Source: Nostoc sp. ATCC 53789 (GTDB taxonomy: Bacteria; Cyanobacteriota; Cyanobacteriia; Cyanobacteriales; Nostocaceae). From it: DNA of 64,000 bases. Under the pieces are notes generated by a model that saw nothing but the letters and a program-made list of their open reading frames with translations, searched no databases and was not told the origin of the DNA. A program made the position numbers and the translations under genes. Positions 17,123 through 25,575 of this stretch are shown here, one piece after another. Position 1 is the first letter of the stretch. Every line of letters starts with the position of its first letter. The stretch is from positions 3,700,501 to 3,764,500 of the forward strand of contig NZ_CP046703.1 of NCBI RefSeq assembly GCF_009873495.1, written 5' to 3'.

Positions 17123-18982
17123 ATGGTTAATCAGACATATACAGTTGATGTCTTAGTTGTCGGTGGAGGAACCGGGGGCACTGCGGCTGCTATCCAAGCG
17201 GCACGACGGGGAGCCAAAACGATGTTGGTGAGTGAATTTCCTTGGTTGGGGGGAATGCTAACTTCGGCTGGGGTGTCTGCACCCGATGGCAACGAATTAG
17301 AAGCCTTTCAAACGGGTTTATGGGGTGCGTTTTTGCAGGAATTGCGGCAACGGCAGCCCGGAGGATTAGATAACAGCTGGGTAAGCTTTTTTAGTTACGA
17401 TCCTCAAATTGGGGCAGAAATTTTTGCAGATTGGGTGCAGGAATTACCAAATCTGCACTGGATTTCTGGACAAGTACCAATAGAGGTATTTCGCCAAGGT
17501 GATTCTATTACTGGTGTGCGCTTTGCTGATTTTGCTGTCACAGCCAAAATTATTCTCGACGGTACAGAATTAGGAGATTTATTAGCTTTAGCTGAGATAC
17601 CTTACCGTTGGGGCTGGGAATTGCAATCTGAGTGGGGAGAACCAAGTGCTCCAGTGGTTTTTAACTCTTTCACCCAGAAATATCCTGTGCAAGCGCCCAC
17701 TTATGTAGTGATTATGCAAGACTTTGGTGATGCTATGTCTACGACATTCACTGAGCGATCGCATAGCGTTTCGCAGAAAAGTCGAAGTGCGGGCGTAGCT
17801 GCGGCACCAGAAATTCCGGCTGCCCCTAACTATAATCCATCCCAGTTTACAGATGCTTGGGATGGCTATGGAGCAGAGACATTTTTGAATTATGGACGTT
17901 TGCCTGGTAATCGATTCATGATTAATTGGCCAATCTGTGGCAATGACTACGGCCAAGGAGTAGGGCGGCTGATAGAGTCAGATGTGTCCAGAGGTGAATT
18001 CATCCAAGAATCTCGCTGGCATAGCCAAAATTTTGCCCATTTTATCCAAAATCAGCTTGGTCGTCGCTATGGTTTAGCAGAAAAAGTATTTCCTCACGCC
18101 CCTACAGCTTTTGCACTGCATCCGTATTACCGGGAAAGCCGCCGCTTATTGGGACTAACTACTGTCCGAGAACAGGATATTTTGCCGATCGCCGGCGGAA
18201 GAGTTGCATCTATATTTAATGATGCGTTCGCCCCTGGCGTTTGCGAAGCGATCGCAGTTGGTAACTACGCCAATGACCATCATTATCCTGGTGTTCAATT
18301 CCCACTGCAACCAAAATCTATCCGTTGGGGCGGGCGTTGGACTGGGACACCCTTTACAATTCCCTACAGTTCCCTAATTCCAGCCACAACAGATGGTTTC
18401 TTGGTTTGTGAAAAGAACATTTCTGTCTCTCACATTGCCAATGGCGCTACCAGATTACAACCTGTGGTTATGGGCATCGGTCAAGCAGCAGGTATGGCGG
18501 CGGCGATGTGTGTTGAGTTAAACTGTCAGCCGAGGCATTTACCTGTTAGATCACTGCAAACAGCTTTATTAGAGGATAATCGTTCAAAAACAGCAATTAT
18601 TCCTTTATTTAATCTTCCACCCAATCGTTCGGATTGGCTGGACTGGCAACTGTATTACTTAAATAACCCACAAGCCTATCCAGATAGTGGTTATTGCCCT
18701 TGCCCATCGGAGAATGAGTACCCTGACTCTGCTTTTGAAAAGGCATTAATTCGGGAAAGTAACTGTTTCAAAGGCATTTTCTCCCGCTTGGAACAGCAGG
18801 AATACAGATTTGCTGTCACAGCGCCAGCCGCATATCAAGGGCAAAATTGGCAGCTTGTAACTTTGCGATCGCATATCGACGAGCAATTACGCACTTACCC
18901 TCACGAACAATTAGTTACATTGTGGGGTCGCCAGAACCACTTTGGTAATTGGTTATTAGTCGAACAATTAAACGGAGGATAA
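17123..18982 (+). CDS. FAD-dependent oxidoreductase (FAD_oxidored family)
   Basis: A 619-residue flavoprotein. Its Rossmann dinucleotide-binding motif DVLVVGGGTGGTAAAIQAA lies at about residues 9-27, followed by LVSEFPWLGGMLTSAGV; the C-terminal half has the second FAD contact GIGQAAGMAAAMCVEL. The family contains uncharacterised secreted or cytoplasmic oxidases; no signal peptide is seen here. Residues of about 206-232 (MSTTFTERSHSVSQKSRSAG and following) are encoded by a sequence resembling the dispersed repeats of this genome and look like an in-frame insertion. The gene ends shortly before the patX promoter palindrome. Substrate unknown. Confidence 0.85.
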   Translation: MVNQTYTVDVLVVGGGTGGTAAAIQAARRGAKTMLVSEFPWLGGMLTSAGVSAPDGNELEAFQTGLWGAFLQELRQRQPGGLDNSWVSFFSYDPQIGAEIFADWVQELPNLHWISGQVPIEVFRQGDSITGVRFADFAVTAKIILDGTELGDLLALAEIPYRWGWELQSEWGEPSAPVVFNSFTQKYPVQAPTYVVIMQDFGDAMSTTFTERSHSVSQKSRSAGVAAAPEIPAAPNYNPSQFTDAWDGYGAETFLNYGRLPGNRFMINWPICGNDYGQGVGRLIESDVSRGEFIQESRWHSQNFAHFIQNQLGRRYGLAEKVFPHAPTAFALHPYYRESRRLLGLTTVREQDILPIAGGRVASIFNDAFAPGVCEAIAVGNYANDHHYPGVQFPLQPKSIRWGGRWTGTPFTIPYSSLIPATTDGFLVCEKNISVSHIANGATRLQPVVMGIGQAAGMAAAMCVELNCQPRHLPVRSLQTALLEDNRSKTAIIPLFNLPPNRSDWLDWQLYYLNNPQAYPDSGYCPCPSENEYPDSAFEKALIRESNCFKGIFSRLEQQEYRFAVTAPAAYQGQNWQLVTLRSHIDEQLRTYPHEQLVTLWGRQNHFGNWLLVEQLNGG

Positions 18983-19011
18983 GAAGAGTTTATTTTCAGT
19001 AAAACAGAATA

Positions 19012-19046
19012 CTTTTTGATTAATTGTCCGGATATTAATCAAAAAG
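19012..19046 (+). promoter_or_regulatory. Palindrome enclosing a DIF-type TCCGGA motif upstream of patX
   Basis: CTTTTTGATTAAT (19012-19024) and ATTAATCAAAAAG (19034-19046) are perfect 13-bp inverted arms around TGTCCGGAT. The core TCCGGA at 19027-19032 is the motif reported in promoters induced early in heterocyst differentiation (DIF motif, -35 region). A possible -10, TAAGTAT, is at 19048-19054. The same hairpin could end transcription of the oxidoreductase gene. Confidence 0.6.
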
Positions 19047-19089
19047 CTAAGTATCAGTGAAGTGGAGAGTTCCAAAATAGACATTTGCT

Positions 19090-19317
19090 ATGCGTGCTGC
19101 CATTTCACTTTTAGTATCGAGTCTGGTGTTCGGCCCCTTAGCTTCTAACTGCCAAGCAATGGTCAATCACTTATCAACTGGGCTACTTTCCACGCCTACT
19201 TCGGAACAGTGGCTCTCGGCAGCATCTGAACAAAATCCAGATGATGCGCCACGTCATCGCGGTAGTGGGCGTAGGGAAGTGACACAAAAATTCGGAAATA
19301 CCTATGTTGTGGTTTAA
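19090..19317 (+). CDS. patX: PatX-type heterocyst-inhibition peptide precursor (RGSGR)
   Basis: A 75-residue precursor. It has a signal peptide (MRAAISLLVSSLVFGPLASN with likely cleavage near CQA) and a polar mature region containing RHRGSGRRE at about residues 55-63. RGSGR is the pentapeptide of PatS and HetN that binds HetR and blocks heterocyst formation; PatX proteins are exported precursors with this motif near the C-terminus. Length, signal peptide and motif position fit PatX rather than PatS. The arrangement with nearby gifA, glnA and apcF agrees with what I recall from Anabaena. A TCCGGA palindrome lies upstream. The closest GGAG ribosome site is distant (19064), so the start is less certain. 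Confidence 0.88.
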   Translation: MRAAISLLVSSLVFGPLASNCQAMVNHLSTGLLSTPTSEQWLSAASEQNPDDAPRHRGSGRREVTQKFGNTYVVV

Positions 19318-19430
19318 CCACCGTAGGATAATGCCTGTTCTTCAAAAAGAACCAAAACTAAAGTTCCAGAAAACACGATGTTGTGCCAACATATTTGACA
19401 CAGCTTTTGTGACAGAGATATATACAGTTG

Positions 19431-20068
19431 ACACACGAAAATCTTCAGCGATCGCTTAGTATTTCAACTGCAAGCTTTGTATATCATTAGTTGGTCTTTT
19501 AATCCTGGCGATCAAAACGCAAATAAAATTAAGTGTCTTGATCAGCAGCATTAACAACTCCCAAAAGCTACATAACTGTTGCTTATATTCGGTGGGAAGC
19601 TCTGCGTCTCAATCCTTAACGGCTCTAGAAATAGATGTTATTTAGACTATCAGTTAATCTAAAGCACGTCTAATTCAAACATTTTGCTTGTTAAGGAAAT
19701 AGTCTTAAGGCAACTTCATTCACTTTATTCCCCAATATCTTTTCTTCTCATACATTGAGTAGCTGGTTTCTATATGAGCAACTAATGGATCTTCACTTCG
19801 ACGCGTGTTTAGCGTCCTTTACCTAAGCATAAAATCCCTTTCGTTCCATTTGAGCTTATCTAGGACACAGATTCGCACAAGTAGTATAGATTTATTGCAC
19901 TTGGCAACAAATATTACTATTTATGAGCTACTCTTGCACTCTGGTTCGTTCTCCTCGTAGATGGTGTTCAACGAAATAAATATTAAGAAGAATTTGCTAG
20001 AGAATCTCACTCATTTTAATTATTCTACACCTAATGACAGATGCAAAATTTTGCATCTGTCCTTTTTA
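19431..20068 (+). ncRNA. Candidate long non-coding RNA
   Basis: The prediction rests only on bounding signals: a consensus-like promoter TTGACA (19395-19400), 18-base spacer and TATATA (19419-19424), and a perfect-stem terminator at 20036-20061 followed by CTTTTT. No open frame above about 41 codons lies between. Alternatively the terminator serves patX itself as a very long 3' region. No known RNA family was recognised. Confidence 0.25.
20036..20068 (+). terminator. Rho-independent terminator
   Basis: GACAGATGCAAAA (20036-20048) and TTTTGCATCTGTC (20049-20061) form a perfect palindrome followed by CTTTTTAG. CCTAAT before and TTTTTAGG after the stem extend the pairing, so it may work in both directions and also end the methyltransferase transcript coming from the other strand. 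Confidence 0.75.
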
Positions 20069-20110
20069 GGTAAAGTTTCCTTAAAGAAAAGGCAATGAAA
20101 AGGTATTGTT

Positions 20111-21169
20111 TCAAGCTGGCTTATGAGCAATGAAATACTTACTCATAAAATGGGTTTGTATCTCAATATTCTCAAAGCCTACTCTCTGTAAACGCTCTAG
20201 CAAGTTATCAGTGGTGTAATGCCTGTAATAGGGTTCATGGAAAGTTTCCGGAAAAGAATCCATTATATGTTCCAACTCAGGTGAATCACTCAACTGAATT
20301 GAGTCACAGATAATAAAGACTCCTCCTGGTTTTGTCACCCGGAAGCATTGCTCAATAACTGTCTGACGTACAGATGCTGGTAACTCATGAAAGAGAAAAA
20401 CAGAAGTTACAGCATGAAAATAATCATCTACATAAGGTAACTCTTCGGCATTCCCTTGCAAAAGTTGCGGCAGTTCTCCTGGGATTTGCGATAGTAGTTC
20501 ATTTGCTTTCCGCAAATAGGCTGGTGACAAATCTGTGCCAAACAGAGATGCTTGAGACAAGGCTGCCCGAATTAACTTTAAAGTCCGCCCAGTTCCACAA
20601 GCTACATCCAAAATACGGACTTGCTTTGGTGTAACCGAATCAGAAGCTTTCAGCCCTTGCTTGAGAGGAGCGAGAATTCGCCGCCGCATCGCATCAGCTG
20701 CCCCACCAAAAAGAATTTCTACTTGTAAGTCATATAAATTGGCTGACAAGTCACTCAAGTAGCCATCGCTTTGGTGATGGAAGTTCTGCACGTAGTAGCT
20801 GGGATAACCATCAGTGTCAATTTCGGGCGAAAAATCTTGATAATTTTGTTGTTTAACCCGCTCCCAGATTTGAGGAGAATCTAGCCACATCAGAGGATAG
20901 TAGGAAAAAAAGTCTTGCCAGGGGTTATCAAACAATAAACTTTCGGGGTAGACACCTTTTTGGGCATCTTGCCAGTCTGTTTCGAGCAGCTGGTTCAATC
21001 TCTGTTGAAGCTGGACTAAAAGCTCATTTGGGATGGGTTTGGTCTTTTGTTCAAGTGTCGGATACACCAGGTTCCTCAACTGTGAACTTAATATCTTGTG
21101 AGCCAGACCAAAGTAATTTTTACCCTGCTGAAAGGTCTGATAAGTCAGCTTAGTTAAACTCTCAGGCAT
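20111..21169 (-). CDS. Class I SAM-dependent methyltransferase
   Basis: About 352 residues from the ATG at 21167-21169 (MPESLTKLTYQTF). The C-terminal half is a Rossmann methyltransferase with motif I ILDVACGTGRTLKLI, the acidic end of strand two in LFGTDLSPAYL, and GNAEELPYVDDYFHAV before the VFLFHELP strand. The N-terminal 150 residues are helical and family-specific. The substrate is unknown. The open frame extends to 21262, but the extra codons have no ribosome site and a poor composition. It is divergent from gifA and convergent with the region after patX, in the same block as glnA. Confidence 0.85.
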   Translation of the reverse strand: MPESLTKLTYQTFQQGKNYFGLAHKILSSQLRNLVYPTLEQKTKPIPNELLVQLQQRLNQLLETDWQDAQKGVYPESLLFDNPWQDFFSYYPLMWLDSPQIWERVKQQNYQDFSPEIDTDGYPSYYVQNFHHQSDGYLSDLSANLYDLQVEILFGGAADAMRRRILAPLKQGLKASDSVTPKQVRILDVACGTGRTLKLIRAALSQASLFGTDLSPAYLRKANELLSQIPGELPQLLQGNAEELPYVDDYFHAVTSVFLFHELPASVRQTVIEQCFRVTKPGGVFIICDSIQLSDSPELEHIMDSFPETFHEPYYRHYTTDNLLERLQRVGFENIEIQTHFMSKYFIAHKPA

Positions 21170-21373
21170 AAAAATAGCTTCAGTTTTGATTACTTTTATG
21201 TAAATAATTGTAACGAAAAAATTATCTACTGTTGGAAAAGTAAAAGCTCCCAGGGAAGACAACTTGAAGCCAGATGATTTTAGCCATTAGAGATAGATTG
21301 AGCAAGATTTTTCCAGCTTTGGGGATAAATGGCTAATATTGTCAGCAAAGCAAAACATAAACTTATGTAAAAA

Positions 21374-21387
21374 GTAGCTTATGTTAC
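21374..21387 (+). promoter_or_regulatory. NtcA box overlapping the gifA promoter
   Basis: GTAGCTTATGTTAC is a perfect GTA-N8-TAC NtcA site. The likely -10, TATATT, is at 21399-21404, which puts the box centre near -30, overlapping the -35 region. That position fits repression, in line with NtcA repression of gif genes known in cyanobacteria. Confidence 0.75.
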
Positions 21388-21458
21388 AGAATTTTTGCTA
21401 TATTAGTCTTGTAGGAAAACAAAAATTATATATTCACAAAATAGAGAGGACTATGATT

Positions 21459-21659
21459 ATGTCTATCGCAGATAAATCTCGTGCGTTGATGGTGCGTGAA
21501 CATCAGCAAGTCAAGAATCGCCAACAATCAATGCTGATGCGGGCTGCACAAGAACTTGGTCTTCCTGAAGAAGTATCTCACTACTGGAACCCAATTCAAG
21601 GGAAGGTAGATGCTAGTAGTCGGATGATTTATGGCCCCAGCCACGCTTCCATGAGTTAA
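21459..21659 (+). CDS. gifA: Glutamine synthetase inactivating factor (IF7-type)
   Basis: A 66-residue, basic, mostly disordered protein beginning MSIADKSRALMVREHQQVKN and ending SRMIYGPSHASMS, matching the IF7/GifA family. When ammonium is abundant such proteins bind glutamine synthetase through arginine contacts and inactivate it. The open frame begins at 21381, but AGAGAGGA at 21443-21450 places the start at ATG 21459 (another ATG at 21453 is too close). A perfect NtcA box lies at 21374-21387. The target, glnA, is the next gene, convergent with this one and sharing a terminator region. Confidence 0.92.
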   Translation: MSIADKSRALMVREHQQVKNRQQSMLMRAAQELGLPEEVSHYWNPIQGKVDASSRMIYGPSHASMS

Positions 21660-21715
21660 GTTTCAAGAGTTTGAAGCTAGATTTTTTGAGTGAATATCTC
21701 AACTGGCAACTCTGG

Positions 21716-21746
21716 AAAAAAAAGCCACCCTCTACTCTAGGGTGGC
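21716..21746 (-). terminator. Terminator of glnA
   Basis: Read on the minus strand, the stem GCCACCCT/AGGGTGGC (21724-21746, 7-base loop) is followed by eight T residues. It therefore ends the leftward glnA transcript; on the plus strand the stem is preceded by A residues and has no T-run. Confidence 0.85.
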
Positions 21747-21790
21747 TAAACTTATTAATTTTAGTTAGATACGATTCTTAATTTAATTAA

Positions 21791-23212
21791 TTAAGCATCG
21801 TAGTAGAGGTAAAACTCATAGGGATGAGGACGTAGCTGTAACTGCTTGGCTTCGTTAAGCTTGTAGTCAATCCAATTTTCGATAAAGTCTTCCGTGAATA
21901 CGCCTGATTCTGTCAAGAAAGCGTGATCGTTTTCTAGTGCTTGCAATGCCAGTTCTAAAGAACTTGGAGTTGAGGGAACCTTTGCAAGCTCTTCTGGAGA
22001 GAGTTCATAGATATTCTTATCTAAGGGTTCACCAGGATGTATTTTGTTCTTGATGCCATCGATACCAGCACAAAGCATTGCAGCAAATGCCAAGTAGGGG
22101 TTAGATGTAGCATCTGGACAACGGAATTCTAAACGCTTGGCTTTGGGGTTCTTACCAGATAGAGGAATACGGATAGAAGCAGAACGGTTCCCTTCGGAAT
22201 AAGCCAAGTTTACAGGAGCTTCATAACCAGGTACTAGGCGCTTGTATGAGTTGGTGCTGGGGTTGGTAATTGCTAACAGTGCTGGTGCGTGTTTGAGAAG
22301 ACCACCAATGTAGTACAACGCCATATCACTCAAACCAGCATACTTATCACCTGCAAACAGAGGTTGGCCGTCCCTCCAGATGGACTGGTGACAGTGCATT
22401 CCTGAACCGTTATCGCCAAAAATCGGTTTTGGCATGAAGGTGACAGTTTTACCATATTTATTGGCAACGTTCTTGATGACATATTTGTAAGTCATCAACC
22501 AGTCAGCCGCTTCGATCAACTTCCCAAACTTGAAACCTAGTTCGCACTGACCACCAGTAGCAACTTCGTGGTGATGCTTTTCAATGGGCACACCTAATTC
22601 TGCCATTGTCAACAGCATCTCTGTACGGATGTCTTGGAAAGAATCCGTCGGTGCGACTGGGAAGTAACCTTCTTTGAAGCGTGGTTTATAACCCAAGTTG
22701 GGTTTTTCATCTGTACCGGCTTTACCAGAATTCCAAGCACCTTCTTCGGAGTCTAAGAAGTAATAGCCTTCGTTAGCAGTTTGGGCAAACCTAGCACTAT
22801 CAAAGATAAAGAACTCAGCTTCAGGCCCAAAGAAGGCTGTATCACCAATGCCACTGGCAACCAGGTAATCTATTGCTTTTTGGGCAATAACCCGTGGGCA
22901 ACGGTTGTATGGTTCGCCCGTGCGGGGGTCTTTAATACTACAAATTATACTTAGTGTTGGCACTTCCATGAATGGATCGATCCAAGCAGTGTTGGGGTCG
23001 AGTACCATCGTCATGTCCGATTCGTTGATCGCTTTCCAACCCCTGATGCTGGAACCGTCAAATGGTACGCCATCAGTGAACGCAGTCTCATCGATTTGGT
23101 TTTGGTACAGTGTGAGGTGCTGCCAAGTCCCTACTGTGTCGATGAATTTGAGATCAATCAGTTGAATTTTTTCATCTTGAATTCTCTTCAAGAGTTCTTG
23201 TGGTGTAGTCAT
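21791..23212 (-). CDS. glnA: Glutamine synthetase type I
   Basis: A 473-residue GS-I enzyme forming glutamine from glutamate, ammonium and ATP, the entry point of nitrogen into metabolism. Visible signatures are the DGSSIRGW loop (about 51-58), the catalytic FGPEAEFF block near 134, [17 protein letters not shown] (about 218-234), [10 protein letters not shown] (about 270-279) and the [17 protein letters not shown] arginine region. Length and motifs are of the dodecameric cyanobacterial enzyme, which is controlled by inactivating factors rather than adenylylation. It has an NtcA-activated promoter at 23309-23351 and a strong terminator. gifA converges on it. Confidence 0.97.
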   Translation of the reverse strand: MTTPQELLKRIQDEKIQLIDLKFIDTVGTWQHLTLYQNQIDETAFTDGVPFDGSSIRGWKAINESDMTMVLDPNTAWIDPFMEVPTLSIICSIKDPRTGEPYNRCPRVIAQKAIDYLVASGIGDTAFFGPEAEFFIFDSARFAQTANEGYYFLDSEEGAWNSGKAGTDEKPNLGYKPRFKEGYFPVAPTDSFQDIRTEMLLTMAELGVPIEKHHHEVATGGQCELGFKFGKLIEAADWLMTYKYVIKNVANKYGKTVTFMPKPIFGDNGSGMHCHQSIWRDGQPLFAGDKYAGLSDMALYYIGGLLKHAPALLAITNPSTNSYKRLVPGYEAPVNLAYSEGNRSASIRIPLSGKNPKAKRLEFRCPDATSNPYLAFAAMLCAGIDGIKNKIHPGEPLDKNIYELSPEELAKVPSTPSSLELALQALENDHAFLTESGVFTEDFIENWIDYKLNEAKQLQLRPHPYEFYLYYDA

Positions 23213-23569
23213 TGTTACTCCTTCTCTACCAATTTCCTAAAGTCAACCAGAATCTTACATTGCATCCTAACCCTGCTGATCTCAATCAGACCGTGACACA
23301 CCAGAAATATCTTAAATAGTAGACATTAGCTGATTTTGTAGTTTATGTTACAGATATCTGGATTATCAGGTTATATTAACCTTTCAGCGCTCATCTGTAC
23401 AAAACTGGAAAGTTCATCATATAGGGGTCAACTTTGGCATAGAATCCTTAAATAGTGGATAGATTGTTTTTGTGCCGAATCTATTTTAAATAGCACAAAA
23501 ATTTACTGGTGCGTGAGTGCAGCCAAATAAATATCAAACCATAAATAGCAAGGATTGGGAGAAAAAAGA
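23213..23569. other. Divergent promoter region of glnA and apcF
   Basis: The left part is the glnA leader and its NtcA promoter. The right part, about 23390-23569, must hold the apcF promoter; TATAGGGGT near 23421 and AT-rich stretches are present, but no clear pair of boxes could be assigned. Confidence 0.5.
23309..23351 (-). promoter_or_regulatory. NtcA-activated glnA promoter
   Basis: On the minus strand GTAACATAAACTAC (23351-23338) is a perfect GTA-N8-TAC box, followed after 23 bases by TAAGAT (23314-23309), a TA-N3-T -10 element. This is the canonical architecture of NtcA-activated promoters and closely resembles the known Anabaena glnA promoter box. The predicted start is about 90 bases before the glnA ATG. 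Confidence 0.85.
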
Positions 23570-24079
23570 ATGCGCGATGCGGTAACAAGTTTAATTAAGA
23601 ATTATGACTTAGCTGGTCGGTATTTTGACCGGAATGCGATCGATAGCCTAAAGTCTTACTTTGACAGTGGTACAGTCCGAGTCCAAGCGGCGGCGGCGAT
23701 AAATTCTAATGCGGCTGCACTTGTCAAGCAGGCGGGTTTGAAGTTATATGAAGAACTGCCAGAATTGATTCGCCCCGGTGGAAATTCCTATACAACTCGT
23801 CGTTATGCAGCTTGTCTGCGCGACCTTGATTACTACTTGCGCTACGCTACCTATGCGCTAGTTGCTGGGAACACAAATGTATTGGATGAACGAGTGCTGC
23901 AAGGGCTACGGGAAACTTACAATTCTCTAGGCGTGCCTATTGGGCCTACGGTTCGTGGTATCCAGATTCTCAAGGATCTGATTAAGGAGCAAGTAGCAGC
24001 AGCAGGTGTGGTTAATACTGCTTTTGTGGATGAACCATTTGATCACATCACACGCGAGTTGAGCGAACAGGATATTTAG
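23570..24079 (+). CDS. apcF: Allophycocyanin beta-18-type core subunit
   Basis: A 169-residue phycobiliprotein starting MRDAVTSLIKNYDLAGRYFD, with the bilin-binding Cys in RRYAACLRDLDYYLRYATY (about residues 77-95) and the conserved RPGGN asparagine just before it. ELPELIRPGGN and the tail FVDEPFDHITRELSE separate it from ApcB, supporting ApcF, the beta-18 subunit that pairs with the core-membrane linker ApcE in the terminal-emitter trimer of the phycobilisome core. The ATG at 23570 is preceded by GGGAGAAAA; the frame extends to an unlikely TTG at 23555. Confidence 0.95.
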   Translation: MRDAVTSLIKNYDLAGRYFDRNAIDSLKSYFDSGTVRVQAAAAINSNAAALVKQAGLKLYEELPELIRPGGNSYTTRRYAACLRDLDYYLRYATYALVAGNTNVLDERVLQGLRETYNSLGVPIGPTVRGIQILKDLIKEQVAAAGVVNTAFVDEPFDHITRELSEQDI

Positions 24080-24161
24080 CATCTAGGTTTGGTGACTAAA
24101 AATCGCGGAACTATACAAAGAAAGTTCGCGTAAGCATACTTTACAGACATCGCACTTTGGC

Positions 24162-24327
24162 TTGATTGGCAAGGTGCGTTTACTTTTCTTAAAGCAAACT
24201 AAAGAAAAATATCCCGATGTCCATGAAGGTATATTTTCCGAACGCTTTGGTCAGCTAATTCTTAATAGTATAGGAATAAACCTAATTGTCTTTGACGAGC
24301 AACTAGAAAGGATTATCAGATGGATAA
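24162..24327 (+). pseudogene. xisH: C-terminal remnant of an XisH-family gene
   Basis: About 55 codons with HEGIFSERFGQLILNSIGIN and LIVFDEQLERIIRWI, the C-terminal segment of XisH-type proteins (fdxN-element excision controlling factor family). The N-terminal two thirds, which carry the PD-(D/E)xK-like core, are missing; apcF ends about 80 bases upstream instead. The 3' end is cut by an insertion sequence at 24328. Restoring the uninterrupted sequence gives RWIS followed by stop and an overlapping xisI ATG, the usual xisH-xisI arrangement. Confidence 0.75.
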
Positions 24328-25575
24328 CAGGACTTACGCAACTGGCACAGTGCGATCGCAATTTTATAGTATTTACGTACTATGTCAAAGTGGCGTACCT
24401 AGAGGACATTGCTGAAATTAATAACAGTAATTAGCTGTGTTAAGTATTTTTCAAATCATGAGAAAATGAGTTGAGTATTCAGAAAATAAATCTTGTAGTT
24501 TATGAGATTTACAAAACTTAACTATTGCCAGTACTTGTTAAGTAGTCAGATTAATTATACTCTGACAAATTTGGCAGAGCATTTAGAGCAGATTAGTCAT
24601 GATAAAATTAACCGTTATCTTAAGAATGAAAAGTTAACACCACGTTTACTTTGGGATAATGTTAAAGATATCTTACAAGTGAGTGATAGCGCATATCTAG
24701 TTTTTGATGACACAGTACTTGATAAACGATACGCCACAGAAATAGAGACCAGTAAAAGGCAGTATAGTGGCAACCAACATGGTGTAATCCAAGGTATTGG
24801 GCTAATAAATTGTATATATGTCAATCATGAAATCGGAAAGTTTTGGATAGTTGATTATCGGATTTATGACCCAGATAGAGATGGAAAAAAAAAGATAGAT
24901 CATGTTACAGAGATGCTGCAAAACCTTATATATCATAAGGCTTTACCGTTCCAAGCTGTCTTAATGGATACTTGGTATGCAACAAATAAATTGATGTTAT
25001 ATATTGATGGATTAGGAAAATATTATTATTGTCCTCTGAAACGTAATAGACTTGTTGATGATACGGCAGGTCAAAAAAATTATCAAAGAATTGAATTGTT
25101 ATCTTGGGATAGCCAGGAGTTAAAATCAGGTAAAATAATTAAAATAAAAAAGTTTCCCCAAGCTACAAAAGTGAATCTCTTCCGGGTAACTGTCTCGACC
25201 GACAGAACGGATTTTATCGCTACTAACGATTTATCTCAAGATTCTACGGACGTTGTACAAAAAGTGTGTAAGGTTCGATGGAAGGTTGAGGAGTTTCATA
25301 GAGAATTAAAACAAGTAACTGGTATTGAATCGTGTCAATGTCGCAAGGGACGTATTCAAAGAAACCATATTGCCTGTGCTATTTTAGTCTGGCTTCGACT
25401 CAAACATTTAGCTTATCAAAGCTACCAAACAATTTATCAAATTAAACATGGATTATTATCCAATTATTTAGTTCAGCAACTAAAACGCCCGAATGTTCCC
25501 ATGTTTATTGTCTAGTTGTTTGGCGCTCGGTGCGGCTGCGCCGCACCGTCGTTTGTGACAGTTGCGTAAGTCCTG
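24328..25575 (+). mobile_element. IS701-like insertion sequence, 1248 bp, inside xisI
   Basis: Perfect 17-bp terminal inverted repeats, CAGGACTTACGCAACTG at 24328-24344 and its complement at 25559-25575. The flanks carry a 6-bp duplication GGATAA (24322-24327 and 25576-25581). One intact transposase gene is inside. A GC-rich hairpin GGTGCGGCTGCGCCGCACC lies near 25529-25547, just after the transposase stop. The element landed after the second codon of xisI. Confidence 0.9.
24502..25515 (+). CDS. DDE transposase, IS701-like
   Basis: A 337-residue transposase. Catalytic candidates are Asp69/Asp70 in AYLVFDDTVLDKRYA, Asp156 in VLMDTWYAT and Glu263/264 in VRWKVEEFHRELKQ. The DDTVLDK block and the short length fit the IS701/IS4-superfamily enzymes common in cyanobacteria. 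It begins 157 bases inside the left end; the leader within the IS contains no other gene. The frame is intact, so the element may be mobile. Family naming (IS701 against another IS4-like group) needs a database comparison. Confidence 0.88.
   Translation: MRFTKLNYCQYLLSSQINYTLTNLAEHLEQISHDKINRYLKNEKLTPRLLWDNVKDILQVSDSAYLVFDDTVLDKRYATEIETSKRQYSGNQHGVIQGIGLINCIYVNHEIGKFWIVDYRIYDPDRDGKKKIDHVTEMLQNLIYHKALPFQAVLMDTWYATNKLMLYIDGLGKYYYCPLKRNRLVDDTAGQKNYQRIELLSWDSQELKSGKIIKIKKFPQATKVNLFRVTVSTDRTDFIATNDLSQDSTDVVQKVCKVRWKVEEFHRELKQVTGIESCQCRKGRIQRNHIACAILVWLRLKHLAYQSYQTIYQIKHGLLSNYLVQQLKRPNVPMFIV

Larger units (their letters stand above)
19318..20110. other. Long non-coding region downstream of patX
   Basis: No protein gene is credible in about 790 bases. 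The region contains a promoter-like TTGACA-N18-TATATA at 19395-19424 and a strong terminator at 20036-20068, which together could bound an RNA of about 630 bases (listed separately). Confidence 0.5.

Noticed and set aside
21459..21659. A second inactivating factor instead of gifA (IF17/GifB type)
   Set aside because: The protein is only 66 residues and lacks the longer N-terminal extension of IF17.
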